From Tubiluchus corallicola (lineage: Eukaryota; Priapulida; Priapulimorpha; Priapulimorphida; Tubiluchidae): a DNA stretch of 64,000 nt. This document shows, piece after piece, positions 46,847 to 59,719 of this stretch. Every line of letters starts with the position of its first letter. Position 1 is the first letter of the stretch. The DNA lies in the NCBI GenBank assembly GCA_030141605.1, contig JAQGDQ010000177.1, forward strand, positions 1 through 64,000, in the 5' to 3' direction. The notes under the pieces were generated by a model. The model saw nothing but the letters and a program-made list of their open reading frames with translations. It was not told the origin of the DNA and ran no database searches. Both the position numbers and the translations under genes were made by a program.

Positions 46847-49837
46847 TGTTTGTTGTACCTAGCGATAAACACTATCCGCCAACACACGAAAGTGAAATCA
46901 AAGAAAACTGTTTGGGTAGAAAACTGGTATTAAAGCATGTCAATGTCCGAATAACTCACTCGACCATCTTCTGTGCTTATTCTACAGTAACTTTGTGTAC
47001 GGTGACGGTCGGTGAGTAATATACAGGGTTGCCAGCTAACGAAACTGAAAATTCAGCCAAATTTAGCTAAAGTACGCTGACATGGCGATGAGGAGAATCA
47101 AACAAGCACGTAGAAGGTTACTGTGTCCCTGAGCAGACGATTTCAAATTCTGAGCCGAGCTCAAAGAGGTTCTCACATTGTATAATTAAAAATTGCTAAT
47201 GGGAAGTGAAATTAACTTCTTTGGCCGAGTTACATTTATTGTTTATAGTTGAGTTAATTAAAATCAGCAGACGATTTTCTGATTAAATTTCTGATAATGA
47301 ATTTGGGTTTATTGTGTCAATTAGCTATGTAAATCTAGGCTCTAGATCTACATGTAAATTTTTAAAAATAAAAGAATATGTATAAGATTTACTTTTAATT
47401 TAGCTATACGCTATTATACACATAAAAATAATATTTTCATATTTTTTGTTTTGTTAAAAATTATTATGACTGTTTGTGCCTTTGTCTATGTAGATGTAGT
47501 GGCTGCTGCCAGGTGTTCTTCTCGTATTTAGGAGGATGACGGATCACAGAAGCTGCTTGACGGGTTCACTTTTAAGAAAATCAACACTAAGTTAGGTATG
47601 ATGAAACTGTAAAATGAAGTAGGCTGCACGAGTACTTGTTGCAATTATGATTGAACCAAGGTATAGGCCTAATAATAACCAAGAATCATTAAAATCACCG
47701 AAGTACTAAAGTAGTTTCGTGAGCAACACGAGAAGTAAATTTTATTCATTTGATTAACATTATTAGTGAATCATATACGGAAGTCAAGTCTGTGCGTACA
47801 ATTTACAGGTGACCATAATTATTTTGTTTGTTGCGGTTGGTTGGTAGGGCCTTGATTAATTGCTGTTTAAAAGCATATTCTAATTGACGTGGTAGGTTTA
47901 ATATAGGAAAGAATTTGCACCACACACCCACTCACCTACACACACGCACACACACACACACACACGCACGCACACACACTCACACACTTAGTGTGTATCG
48001 AATTAGTTTCGCAAACCACGATACTCTGGAATTTCTGCTGACTTTTTTGCATGGATCGAAGTCCTCAAAAACAAAAGAAGGGCAAAGTAAAAATATTAAA
48101 ACTGAGCATTAAGTTAAATTAAGATGTGAGAAAGATTTAACATTGATAATTTATGCAGTAGGCACAGTGTCTAAATGGTTGTAAAGCATACTAATTATTT
48201 TTTCTAAAGACATATATCACACGGATGCTATATTTTTCGGGCACAACTAAATATGGCGCCATTGCAATAATATAATGGATAATTAGAATTTTATTTTCAA
48301 CATTTTTATTAGAAGCGTATTTATTTTGAATGCTCCGTATATAGGAACCTATAGTTTGGCAGGCAGATGGCTCCGCATATTTAGTTCCGTGCTCCATTCA
48401 TCGCCCTTTATCATCACTTGCACTAACTGGAGAATAATTTATATTGTAATAATATTATATTATATTATTAAACACAAGAAACTTGGATAAATTTTAGTAT
48501 AATCAGTAAGTGAAATCAAGGCGTGATTTTGTTCACTCTTTTTTACTATTACATGATCGAATATAAGCTGATGCGACATAAACAATCGTGGCGCTGTATG
48601 CTTCGCTTCCTTTTTAGCCTACATGAAAAGTATTACGCATAAAATTTAATTCTCTTTATTTCAGTTTTAATCATACAATGTACTGCAAATTTACTATAAA
48701 ATAATGTGACTATTTACAATTGAATAATACATTTCTGTTTTAAGTTACAGTAGTAGTAGTATTTTTAGTAGTATAATATAGTACACATAATATAGGTAGT
48801 AAACAAGAGTCAACTGGTACAATAACTAAAGGACAAGAAGTACCTGAAGTAGTTTGAGAAAAATCGCCTTAACGAATTGTATTACTCAATAGCAATTTTA
48901 TGCGTATGTCGCACTCGCGTTGAAAGGACTTCATTTTCATTTTAAATCACACGCAGTACAGTTTCGACCGCACCATTGCATGACGTCATATACGTACAAC
49001 GTAAATCAGGGAAAGAAAAAATGTTAAACTATGTCTCAAAAAACTTTCTATGCAAAGTACTAAGCAGTTCACTTACCTGCTTGAAAGACTTATGTAACTA
49101 GAAAAGAAAATTGTTAATTATTTAAAATGCTTTCACCAATTGGTGAAATGTCGCTGATTCACCCTCCAGGGTGCACCACTCACTAACCAGAAAACATATT
49201 TTTAATCGTATTAACAAGACACAGTAATTTAAAATTTTACTTAGCGGCGTGTCCGATACGAATGTTCTGATTATTTTATAAACTTTACGCAGTGTTATTT
49301 GAACTTGTTTCAAGTAACTTATCGTCGAACTGACTGCGTCTAACGGTTATCGTGGGTGCTTAAATTTTCACGTTTATACAGCGTTACTGCCGACGCAAGC
49401 CCTATATGCAAAAAGACAGTACGTAAGTGGTAAAAAATGTCAAAACGAATTTTTTAAGCTTTATGTAGGTTGAGAGTTTTCTTGTGTGTCAGTCTAGCTG
49501 AGCTGACGTTCAAAACCACACATTCATAATCGTTATTGGCCACAATGCAAAACTTTCAACATTTAGCTTAAATTTAGTTACGTGGCAACCCTATTTGAGA
49601 AACTTGTTATTCAATACGACATGTCATGTTTTCATCGAAAACGAGTTTAAAAAAATCAGCAAAATAAATTTTAACGTTTGTCAAAATTTGCGAAAATAGC
49701 AGAGAGAAATTCAGTTACTAATAAGCAATATTAACACAATTACGTTTTAGTCATATTTGTGAAGTATTTGAATAATTTACTAAACGCTGTTATTTAAGTT
49801 ATCGAAGTCTAGATGGCGCAACGAGAACGTGTACAGA
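46847..49837. other. Divergent intergenic region (phostensin-like gene left, TIMM44 right)
   Basis: The two genes are transcribed away from each other across about 3 kb that must hold both promoters. No TATA box is evident near either ATG. A (CA)n-type microsatellite lies at about 47928-47990. No other gene is seen; open frames here are short and unsupported. Confidence 0.5.
47928..47990. repeat. (CA)n microsatellite, imperfect
   Basis: Alternating CA and CG dinucleotides with ACAC runs. The overlapping His/Thr-rich frame is an artefact. Confidence 0.9.
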
Positions 49838-52800
49838 ATGGCTGCGTTTCATCATGCTTCTTCAGTCAAGGTCGCTAAAATTTTATATAAAACACAGGTA
49901 AAGACAATTACTTATTTTAAATACATGATTTTAGTAATTTGGACGGAATGGCTGACAAGCTAACTTACGTTCATTCGCTAGCTCTTTACCCATACATTAT
50001 ACGTTTGTCATCATGCTTGCCATAAATAACGCTGAGCATGGCACATAAAGTAGTAGAGTATTCATTGTACCCTTTGTGGATAAGATATTTGCAAAAACAT
50101 GTTCTGTGACTTCTGTCTCCAGTCATACTTCAGGGGTATTAATATAGGAGACCTCCAGTGCCAAAAAATATGTGTCTAGTGCATTTTTGAAACGGTTGAT
50201 CACCTCAATGTACCTTATTCAAAAAATACGGATCTAGTTGATAACTATCTGTAAACGATCCTCTCTCAAATGCCTTTTGAAACTGTCAACTGTTGAAGCG
50301 CTGATGGTTGATGATGAAAAATGATTGAATGGTTAAACTCAAGATCATCCCAAATTGGACAAAAGGGCTTTAAATTATTAACAAATAATAGGATGCTAAT
50401 ACCTGGTGAAATACAATCAGCGATATCATTAATAAAAATAAGGAAGCAGTATAGGCCACTCAAGGTTCCTTGGTGGATACCACTTATAACAGTGTGCCAC
50501 TCAGTGGATATACCGTTAAGAATAACACATTAGAAACGATGAGTAAGAAAGTAACTGAAGCCTTTAAGAAGCTTACTTCTTTATCAGAATATTCCATCTT
50601 CAGTAAGAGATGTTGGTGGGACAGAATCAAATGCCATGTACGATATCAACACCAGGCAAATTATAATCATCGAAGGAGCTAGTCCACTGATTTAAACACG
50701 ACAATAGTTTAGAGAAGACTGAATGTAGAAGAGAACCATGTTGGGATTTATATATTCATTCAGCTTGAATAAGAAAAGTTAGAATCCTGTCGTACAACAC
50801 TGATTCAAAACATTTGACAACTACTGATGACAACTACATGAAGGACATGTATTGGCTTGTTGAGAGATGGGGCTAACATTACAGTTAAGCCAACATTGGG
50901 GGAGGACTGAACAGGCAAGGCCTTATCATCAGGCTCATGTTTGAAGAAAGAAACAAAAGTGTCATTTATTGTAGAAGTGACCTTTTCAGGACAAGTAACA
51001 ACATCATTACAATCTTTATTATTATTATAATCTTTCATGCAACTAATACGGTTAGAAGGCTTCAAGAAGTATTTACTATATCTGAAGAATTACTTGCCAT
51101 TTTTGTTCAACCTACTTGTGAGTCTATTTTCACACCTCATCCTTGCATAGTGAATAGACATATTATTTAAATGAACTTTGCAATGTGATTCTGTACTATA
51201 TTGAATATAACAGAATGTACTAAATAATAATTATACTAAATGCTGTTACTTTGTTACTTGTTTTAGAGTTTAAGAGTACACAGCTTGAAGGAACCGTCAT
51301 TAGCATGTTTTTGTTGGAGAAGTTTCAAGTACAATGACTTTGGTACAACTAGTGCTTTTCATGGCATTCATCAGGTAGATGCTTCAGAACTGTCAACTCA
51401 CTTATACATATATGTTGAAATATATACTTTTGCATAAGCCTAATTGCTATTTGTTAGATGTCTTAGTTCTTGCTTTTAGATAGAATTGTGAGTGTTTCTG
51501 GGTACAGTGTACTGTGAGCTCGAACTTAGACAGCATGGGCCTTTATATGGATGACTACTGGAAAAACTTGTTCTACTAAGGTTTCATCTGCTTTATTACC
51601 CTCGCTCTAAGAGACGTAGACATCAGAACGTGGTTTAGACAGCTTTGTCAATTGAGTGTTGCATCTCACAGGATTGTTGTTAGTTAAAATATGGTTCTCC
51701 CATAACCATTAATTTAGGTCCTGCATTAAACTGTTGATGCCACCTTGCTGTAGTAGAGTACATTAAAAAGGAAATTTGTGGCGTGACTCTGGTGTCAATT
51801 TTTTGAAAGCTACGTTCATTGTATGTTTCTAATGAAAAAAAAACGAACAGACGGTTAATAAAATAACCTATGTGGTGGTTTTATTTCTCCTAAAGTTGAA
51901 ATTCCAATTCAAACATCTATTGTCAGCTCTGCACTTTTCTTGTGATACCTTCATTTATTTTCTTTCTCTTCCTAGAGCTTTTTTTTTAAATTGTAACCTT
52001 TGTCTTGAGGGCTCGTAGTTTACTGCACTTTTTTTAGTCCAGAGTTTCTCTTTGACCGTCTCACCTTGATTTGTTTAACTGCTTGACGTATCTTTTGTCA
52101 TATCTGCTGATGTCATTTTTCTCTTCTTCCCCACAACATCGTCTGTGATTTCAACAAAGGTGCTAGAAATAATACCAGTTTTATTGCACTGTCTATTTAA
52201 ACTTGTTCCTGTTAAAATGGCTGTTTGCTGTTTTGTAGTTTTCTGAATTTCACAGGCAATATGCCAGAAATTAATACCATAGATTTTGGGTTTCACATCA
52301 GTGGAGTAGTGAAACGTAAAACTTGATAATTTAATTTAAGCTAATTTCACTTTTTCCTTGTTGAGCAGCAACATTCTGGATGGCATGGTCAGAGTTCTAA
52401 TCATTTTCCTATGATGTGTAATTTCGTTTAGGACATAGCCCCAAGGATAACACTTTAAGTACCTCAATACTTATTTCCAAGGTGGTTCTGATTATTATTA
52501 CTCACACCTTACTTTAATAAACCCACGTGCAAGTCTTTCGTATGACTCGGTTGAGAGTTGAACCCATGACCTCCCGGGTGTTAAGCTAGCATGCTACCAT
52601 TGAGCTACACCACCCGGTACTATTGTGCAAAAATTATCGTGCCATCTGTTGACCTGAAGATTGAAGTGTTCAGTAAGATATAACATATAAGAAAAATTTA
52701 TTACACATAATGTATAAATGAAAAAAGTATAATGCAAAGCTCTAACATTAATAGTTTCGCAAGTTTGAGGGTAGCTTAATGACTATAAGCAGCCTCAAGG

Positions 52801-55800
52801 AAGCTACCTTCTCTAAAATTCATAAATAATAATAGTAGTGCGCGATGTGTCATGCAAAATTACAACTAACAGTGTTAATGTAGCTTATACTATTTAAGTA
52901 CAATTTTAAACAACAAAAAGTAGGTGGAAATAATTTCTTACGAGTACTTCTAATTCACTAGTTATACTGCTGCTTGATTTTGGGGTATTTCTTTTTTAGG
53001 TTCGATATTTCTCTCAACAACCACAGCAAAAGCCAAAAGGTTTTTTTGGACAAATTCTGGAAAACATTAAACAGGATTTAGAGAAAAATAAGGAGATGAA
53101 AGTAAGGAAATCTGAGCATTGATTTTATTAATTAATTGTTATCAATAGGCCTGTCTTCTGAATTTTAGTTCTTTCTTGAATGAAAAATGCTTGGACTTCT
53201 TTCAACCCTGTGAGTAATGGTTGAATTTTTCATTTCGATTTTTAGGAAAGTTTGAAAAAATTTCGTGAAGAAGCTGAAAAGTTGGAACAATCTGAGGCGC
53301 TGAAAAAAGCAAGAGAAAAATATGTAAGACCATAATTTCTTCTCTTGTTCAAGTTTCATGATAATTTTATTTTTTGAAGATAAACTTATTTATTTCCTCT
53401 TGTGCGTAAATTCAGAATTGATTATGACTGTGTTACTGTGTTAATGTTTGATATTTATCTATTGTACCCAGGAATCCATTGAGAAAGAAAGCAAAACTGC
53501 AGTGGAGGAAACATTAGGCCAATTTAAAGAAAAGTTTTCTGAGGTAAAACGTGCTATTAGATATTGCTATGCAAATAAATAAGTAAGTAAGTAATTTATT
53601 GTCATTATGGCATAAAACATACAATGAAATTTAAGTAGTTTTACGTACTGCAATAACTTATGGAAGCAACAAGGAGATTAACACAAATAATTCAGTCTGT
53701 TGTACAGTGACATAGAGAATTAATATTGGAGATTTACTGACATTGATGGTGCGAATTGCAACAGGACAGAAGAAGTTTAAAGTTCTTGTGGTTTTAGCGT
53801 TAATTGAAAGAAATCTATGACCAGAGGGGAGCATTTCAAAATATTTATTACCTGGATTTATTACCTTACAACACTACATCTATAAGATTTTAATCTTCTT
53901 TCTAATTTTCTATACGAACTGTAAAGAAAACAGCCGAATTTGATCAGTCATGAATGTGAGAATCTTTTAAAAATATGGTAAAATAATTTGACCCAAGCCA
54001 GCTGGCAATGGGATGGATAAAAAGATCATCATGCTTGTATTTTCAGCTCTCATTTCTGTATAACTGTGTCAATTGCAGACACTGGAAGAAGCCAAAAAAT
54101 CAGAATTTGCTAAGAAGAGTCAAGAGTTATCAGATGATCTGGCAAAATCAGCCAAAGAAGCTGCAGAAACCATAACGAAAACTACAGCAGAAATTGGAAA
54201 AACAAAAGTCTTTCAGAGTGTGTCTTCTGTAAGTGCGTCTTTTAGAAAAAAAAATTGATAATATTTTTTGTTAATAATTGCAGTGTGTGTGATGTTATGT
54301 ATCTGTTTGTTCATTTGCAATAGTGAGAAGGAAGCAATCTTGAATAGTATCTGTGCAATGTATGTAAGTCCTTGCTTGATGATAATATGCTTTAGCAAAT
54401 TGTGGTGTTGAGCGAATCGACATTAATGAAGCCATGTTTTCTGTAGGTAATACTGTAAACAAATGTGATGCATTCTAGGGGAAGAAATCAATAATGCTCA
54501 GCTCATATACAGTGTTCCCTCACTTATCGCGGGTGTTCCGTTCCAGGCCCACCCACTATAAGTGAATTTCCGCAAAGTAGGGACGCCATACTTATTTTAG
54601 TAATTATACATTATTTTAAGTCTTTATAAACCCTCCCCACACTAACATGAAATGGAAGGGCTGAGAGAGGGTAGCTGCACACAGTGAAAGAAAACAAATT
54701 GCACGGTACCTGAGCCAATCAGCGACTGGGATACAGAGCAGCATTCTCTGGTTGGTCGCTTTCCATCTTTTAACCAATCGTGTGTTGTGTACAATCTCAC
54801 GTCGGCAAGTAGCATCTCAAGCGGGCGCAAGTATGACATTTCGTTTTTGGTGTGTATTCATCCGCCGAATAAATACACTATTTACCTTAAATGGTAATTT
54901 ATAATTTATGATTTATAATAATCTTTTAATGTTAGAATTAATATTTTTAATATATTTTTATACATTTTGTGATTTTTTTAATGCAAAATTTATCAACTCT
55001 ATACATTACTATATAATACGTACTACGCATGTGCAAAAATACTTTAGACGGAGTACCACAAAAACCCACAAAACAGCGAAAATACTGCGATAAATATTTT
55101 ACGTTAATATTTTTGAAAACCCACGAAACAATGAGTCTGCGATAAACGAACCGCGAAGTAGTGAGGGAACACTGTAATTCATACTATAGAATTTAAGAAG
55201 TTAATGAAAACTCTCTATACAAATTTATTATTATGAATGTAAGTTCATTGTAAGCAATTTGCATCATGAGTTAGTTATTCTAAAGTGTTTATTTTGTCCC
55301 TAAACTTTAGCAAATTTATCTCTAGCTAGTATGCGCATGCTATACGGACAGTCAGTTACAAAATACATTTTTATTTTTTCCGCAACATTCCAGAATTAGG
55401 TTTTTAAACTGTATATGTCACAGCAATATTTTGAGGTTTGGCATTTTTTCATGGTTTATGCTGAATGAGGAGTTCTTACTTACAGGGAGTACAAGCCGTT
55501 TCAGAGGAAATAACAGAAACCGCGTTCAAGCGTGCCCGTCATTATCAGCGACCGACGAAGTTGCGAAAACGGAAAGAATTTCGTTTTAGCGATGAGACTG
55601 ATAGGATAGTAGAAGCTAATCCGTACGTATACGACTCTTAAGTACTGTCTTATTTACAGTTTACTGCTAATGCTTTTTAACCTCGATTAATAAACACTCG
55701 TTATTCATTGACTGTGAATGTTTGTCTATGAATGTTAGCAAGTTCAGTTACTCTTTATGTAGTTTTTGTCAAACTCTTAGGATTGAAGCATTAGATCAAC

Positions 55801-58800
55801 AGCCCTACCCAGCTTTTTAAAAGAGATCAAAATGCCTGACAAGCAAAATAGTGTCATAAAAATATCATACTAAATACGCACAAAACTAATTATTTGATCT
55901 TAACTTTAACATGAATAGTTTTAAGCATTATGTGTTACTCCTTCCCTCTGATATATTAAACTAAATTGTTGTAAAATATGATAAATGGTATCAGGTATAG
56001 ACGCACGCACACACACACGCACGCATGCACACATACACACATGCATGCACGCACACACACTCTCACAACAGTAGCAATGCTGTCAGTAAATTTAGTACTT
56101 TGGCACTGAAGTCTACTGCTATATCTTCTGGTTTATATATTGCAGTACTGGGGGGGATAACGTTTGTGCATAGTACTTTTTTAATTAAATGTTGGGTTTT
56201 GTAGGGAAGCAACTGGAGTTGAACTGCACAAAGAATCTAGATGGTTTCAAAGTTGGGAAAGCTGGAAAGAAAACAATCAATATGTGAATAGTAAGATTTT
56301 TTGCTAATCTTACTCTGAATTATTCTTTAATCCTGACTGGAAGCGTTTTTCTAGAGTCAAAACACCTGCTGTTTTTGAAAGTCTGAGCTAACCTGTGATA
56401 TGCCTGAAGTGTTTCTTTTACTCATATTGAACTGTAATTACATTTTAAATTGACCTGAAATTCATTTCAGAAATATTCGATCTAAAGATGCGGTACGATG
56501 AAAGTGACAATGTCGTAGTGAGAGCATCGCGGTTACTAACTGACAAACTTTCTGACATGTTTGGTAAGATATGGAAACTAGCTGAATTCAACTTTTCTAT
56601 CTTTTATTGAAATTACTTGCACAGCACACTTTACTGATTTTTATAAACCATAAACAATTAATCACGGATTATATAGGTAACCCCCCTCTATAGTGCTCCA
56701 TGCCGTAACTCAATGTTGATACACTGTTGTCATTTATACTAAGTAATGACCTAATTCGATTCCTTATGGCTGACGTAGCTAACAGAGTTACTTCAGCTTG
56801 AGCTAGTTATAAATGATGTAGACCTTGAGCTAGTTCTATATTAAAACACTTTACATTATAAGAGTGAAGAAGTACAAAGTAATTTAAAGAAATAAACTTT
56901 GTACATCATTTTGATGTGCATGTGATCTTCCTGATGTCATAATCATTTAATGCAATGTCGATAATAATGATATCTTTCTTTTTAGGTGGCCTTTTCACAA
57001 AAACTGAGCTTTCGGAAGTTTTGACGGAAATATGCAAAATGGATCCAAATTTTGATAAAGAGCAGTTTCTTGTTGAGTGTGAATATCGAATCATTCCAAA
57101 TATTTTGGAGGTGAAGTTCGTTGCTGCTGCTCCGAGTTAAACTCATACGTACAGCGTGTGTAGCTTTGAAAATGAAAATGTTTTTAGATTAATTTAAGGA
57201 AATAGGTGTCAATTTATTTATGTTTACACTTGTTCATGTTGACTTTTAAACTTTTATGATCGATATATTCTTCCTTAATTGCGGCAAACTCTATGCAGCT
57301 GTAAAGACGGCATTTTTTTTCCGTCAAACAAATTATTTTTTGTTTTACGTTAAATCACAGTTTAAATTGCTTATTTTATTTTTTATAAACATGTTTTTTG
57401 TGCTTATTATTATAAAAAATAAAGTGAACAAACTGAAAAAACAGATTTATACCTGAGCCTTGTACAATGTACATGTACCAAAAATTACTAAGTATTTTTA
57501 GAATTAATAATTGGGCATTAATGAAAATCTGCTGGGACACAGTGCATTATACTTTGATATTTATTTTATTTTTTCTTCGATATGTGATTTAGTATCTTCA
57601 AAATTTTGATCACTTACTAAATGAACTCTTATGCCTTATGCTATTGTTAAATTTATATGTATTTTTGTCGTACTTCAGGCAATGGTGCGAGGTGATCTAG
57701 AAATTTTAAAAGATTGGTGCTATGAAGCACCATTCAATGTTTTAGCTCATCCGGTAAAGCAAGCACAAGCAGCCGGCTACAGATTTGATTCAAAAATTCT
57801 TGATATTGATCATGTTGATGTAAGTCGAAGAGATTTATATAAAAAAACCTTAAGTTAACCCTTATAGGGTCACGATTTTTTACAACCAATTTTGATAACC
57901 GGGGGGTAAAAAATTACCCCCTCCATAATTCGTAAATTACTTTTGATAAACCGCCGTGTTTCATTAGTAAACAGCAACGCCATAGTTTGTGGTTATGCTG
58001 ACCACCATAGAATACATTATACCTCTGCTTAAAGACATGTGACTTACTAGTAATATGAAATTTAAATTCACTTAGTTACGTTCCCTTATCTATGCTGGAA
58101 TAACTGTAGACAACCGACATTGCTAGCGCGTGTGCAAAAATCATTGTTATTTTGAATTTATTGTCTACTACTTTCTTCTTTTAGGTGGAGTAATTTGAGT
58201 AACTGACATTTTGTTTTATCAGATACATCGCCCGTATAATGTATAGACAAGTGAAGTAAAGTTTCAACAATTTTAAAAAATCGACATTGCATTTTCACCT
58301 ATTTCTTTGTGAGACAATGCGCCTAAAATAAATAACTGACAGTATTTTGTGCACAAAACATATTTAGAAAAAGTCATAGAAAAGGTTTACTGGGACGCAT
58401 ATGGTATAAAAGGGGTAAAATGCAAAAAAACGGTCTGGGGGTAATTTTTTACCCCCCCCCCGGTAACCCTATAAGGGCAAACCAAAATGAATTAGTTTAA
58501 AAATGCCTAGCACTAGTTTTTGTCTTTATGGGCTATCTGAGTTGTTAGCTGACGATTGCAGATGCTTTTTGAGTTGTTTTCATGTTTTTAATGTAATAGT
58601 AATTTTTTTTGTATGTTTACAGTTAGCAATGGGCAAGATCATGGAGCAAGGTCCTGTACTAATAATAACATTCATATCTCAACAGATTAATTGCGTTCGT
58701 GACAAAAGCGGAGCAGTAGTAGAGGGAGATCCGGTCAGTAGTCATTGAATGATGCTCTTTTAATGTAAAAATAACCTTATACTAGTGTCTTGGTCGCCTG

Positions 58801-59719
58801 AACCTTGTCAGACATTTATTTGCAATTAATTTCTAACTAGTATTTAATTCAGTAGCATGCGTGATGATTTATAAATCTGAAAATCCTTTCGTGTACATTC
58901 TCCACCCCTCGTTGCCACCAGATGGCAGCAAAATGACAGGTTGTAATCAACCAGTGCTTGTGAGGTAACAACTCATGAACTGCTACAGTGATATTTGTTC
59001 AGTATTAGGAAAATATAATGAGATTTTTCCAACATTAGGAAAAATATATTTGGCCTCTGGTGCACAAAACTGCATATACGATTTAAAACCTGCATTTTAC
59101 TTCTCAGAGTCACTGATATTATATCATCTTTTAATATCATCTTTTTATAGCATATTTTATAGGCAGTGATTTTAATGTTCAGCCTTTATTATAGGTTTTC
59201 TGGAACATATACGCTGTAGCTAAATTCTCCAATGGGCTCTTCCAAAATATTATGTCTGATTTATTTAAATAATGTTTTTTAAAGATAGAAACATTTATTT
59301 TCCTTATGGGTGTAAACCCAATCTACAATAGTTTTATGCCTGACCACTTGTTTTATAGACATGTAATTTATTTTATGATTAATTATGCATCTGTAAAATG
59401 AGCCTTGCCTTGCTTGATCAATTGTTTGATGGCAATAGTATTCCATTTCTGCAAAATGACCATACCTGAATAAATTACCTTAAATATAATCATTAGGAAG
59501 GAAAAAATCTTTGCAACAAGGTTTGGAAACTTGTTATGTAAAACCTATAAATATTGTTGTTCACTTACACTCATGCAATTTTTGTTTATATTTTTCTAGG
59601 AAAAAGTTCAGAGGATGCAATATGTTTGGGTTATGTGTAGAGATCAGACAGAACTTGATCCGAGAGCGGCTTGGCGGTTACTAGACCTGTCAGCTAATGC
59701 TTCCGAACAATGGTTATGA
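49838..59719 (+). CDS. TIMM44: Mitochondrial import inner membrane translocase subunit TIM44, complete, 13 exons
   Basis: Exons: 49838-49897, 51267-51374, 53000-53101, 53246-53323, 53472-53543, 54079-54228, 55486-55622, 56205-56290, 56471-56563, 56986-57110, 57679-57819, 58623-58733, 59600-59719. All introns are GT..AG and phases agree, giving 460 residues (human about 452). Tim44 is the matrix peripheral protein that tethers mtHsp70 to the TIM23 channel to drive protein import. The N-terminus (MAAFHHASSVKVAKILYK) is a basic presequence with a likely cleavage site at RYF|S (58-61). Next come FFGQILENIKQDLEKNKEMK, a long Lys/Glu coiled-coil region, and the C-terminal Tim44 domain, with GGLFTKTELSEVLTEI, DLEILKDWCYEA, MGKIMEQGPVLIITF and AWRLLDLSA very close to animal TIMM44. 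I chose the ATG at 49838 because the upstream ATG at 49813 runs to a stop in another frame. Confidence 0.96.
50220..51110 (-). mobile_element. Degraded non-LTR retrotransposon (RT part) in TIMM44 intron 1
   Basis: Minus-strand frames read NDTFVSFFKHEPDD (about 50950), then GLYCFLIFINDIADCISPG (50460-50400) with LLFVNN, where LINEs have the FADD catalytic box. The order and wording match the RT domain of Jockey/CR1-like elements. The catalytic aspartates are lost and several stops and frameshifts break it. Confidence 0.7.
52430..52616 (-). mobile_element. tRNA-derived SINE
   Basis: Read on the minus strand from 52616: GGGTGGTGTAGCTCAATGG (A box TAGCTCAATGG), then about 35 bases on, GGTCATGGGTTCAACTCTC (B box GGTTCAACTC). 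This spacing is that of a tRNA. The anticodon arm and acceptor stem do not pair as a working tRNA, and the sequence runs on into a non-tRNA body, so I call a SINE. It lies in TIMM44 intron 2; its 3' end is uncertain. Confidence 0.7.
53575..53880 (-). repeat. LINE 3' end with (AAGT)n-type tail
   Basis: The plus strand starts AATAAGTAAGTAAGTAATTTATTGTCATTATGG, split here as AATAAGTAAGTAAGTAA then TTTATTGTCATTATGGC. The minus strand therefore ends in a tetranucleotide tail as non-LTR elements do. No coding part is recognised. It lies in the TIMM44 intron between exons 5 and 6. Confidence 0.45.
54510..55174. mobile_element. Non-autonomous Tc1/mariner-type element, 665 bp
   Basis: The left end CAGTGTTCCCTCACTTATCG and the right end AGTAGTGAGGGAACACTG are inverted repeats, perfect for the outer 15 bases. 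CGCGG and CGATAAA-like motifs recur further in. TA flanks both sides (54508-54509, 55175-55176). No transposase is seen. It lies in the TIMM44 intron between exons 6 and 7. Confidence 0.88.
55998..56062. repeat. (CA)n microsatellite, imperfect
   Basis: CACACACG and CATGCACG units in a TIMM44 intron. Confidence 0.92.
57858..58477. mobile_element. piggyBac-like MITE, 620 bp
   Basis: The left end is CCCTTATAGGGT and the right end ACCCTATAAGGG, a 12-bp inverted repeat. Both ends also carry a copy of GGGGGTAAAAAATTACCCCC or a close form. The left flank is TTAA (57854-57857), the piggyBac target; the right flank is CAAA and would have mutated from TTAA. No transposase. It lies in the TIMM44 intron between exons 11 and 12. 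Confidence 0.75.

Noticed and set aside
49813-49878. Upstream ATG (49813) as the TIMM44 start
   Set aside because: Its frame ends in TAA after about 21 codons, while the ATG at 49838 gives a presequence that splices in phase to exon 2.
52547-52616. Functional tRNA gene on the minus strand
   Set aside because: A and B boxes are present, but the anticodon arm and acceptor ends do not pair and the sequence continues into a SINE body.
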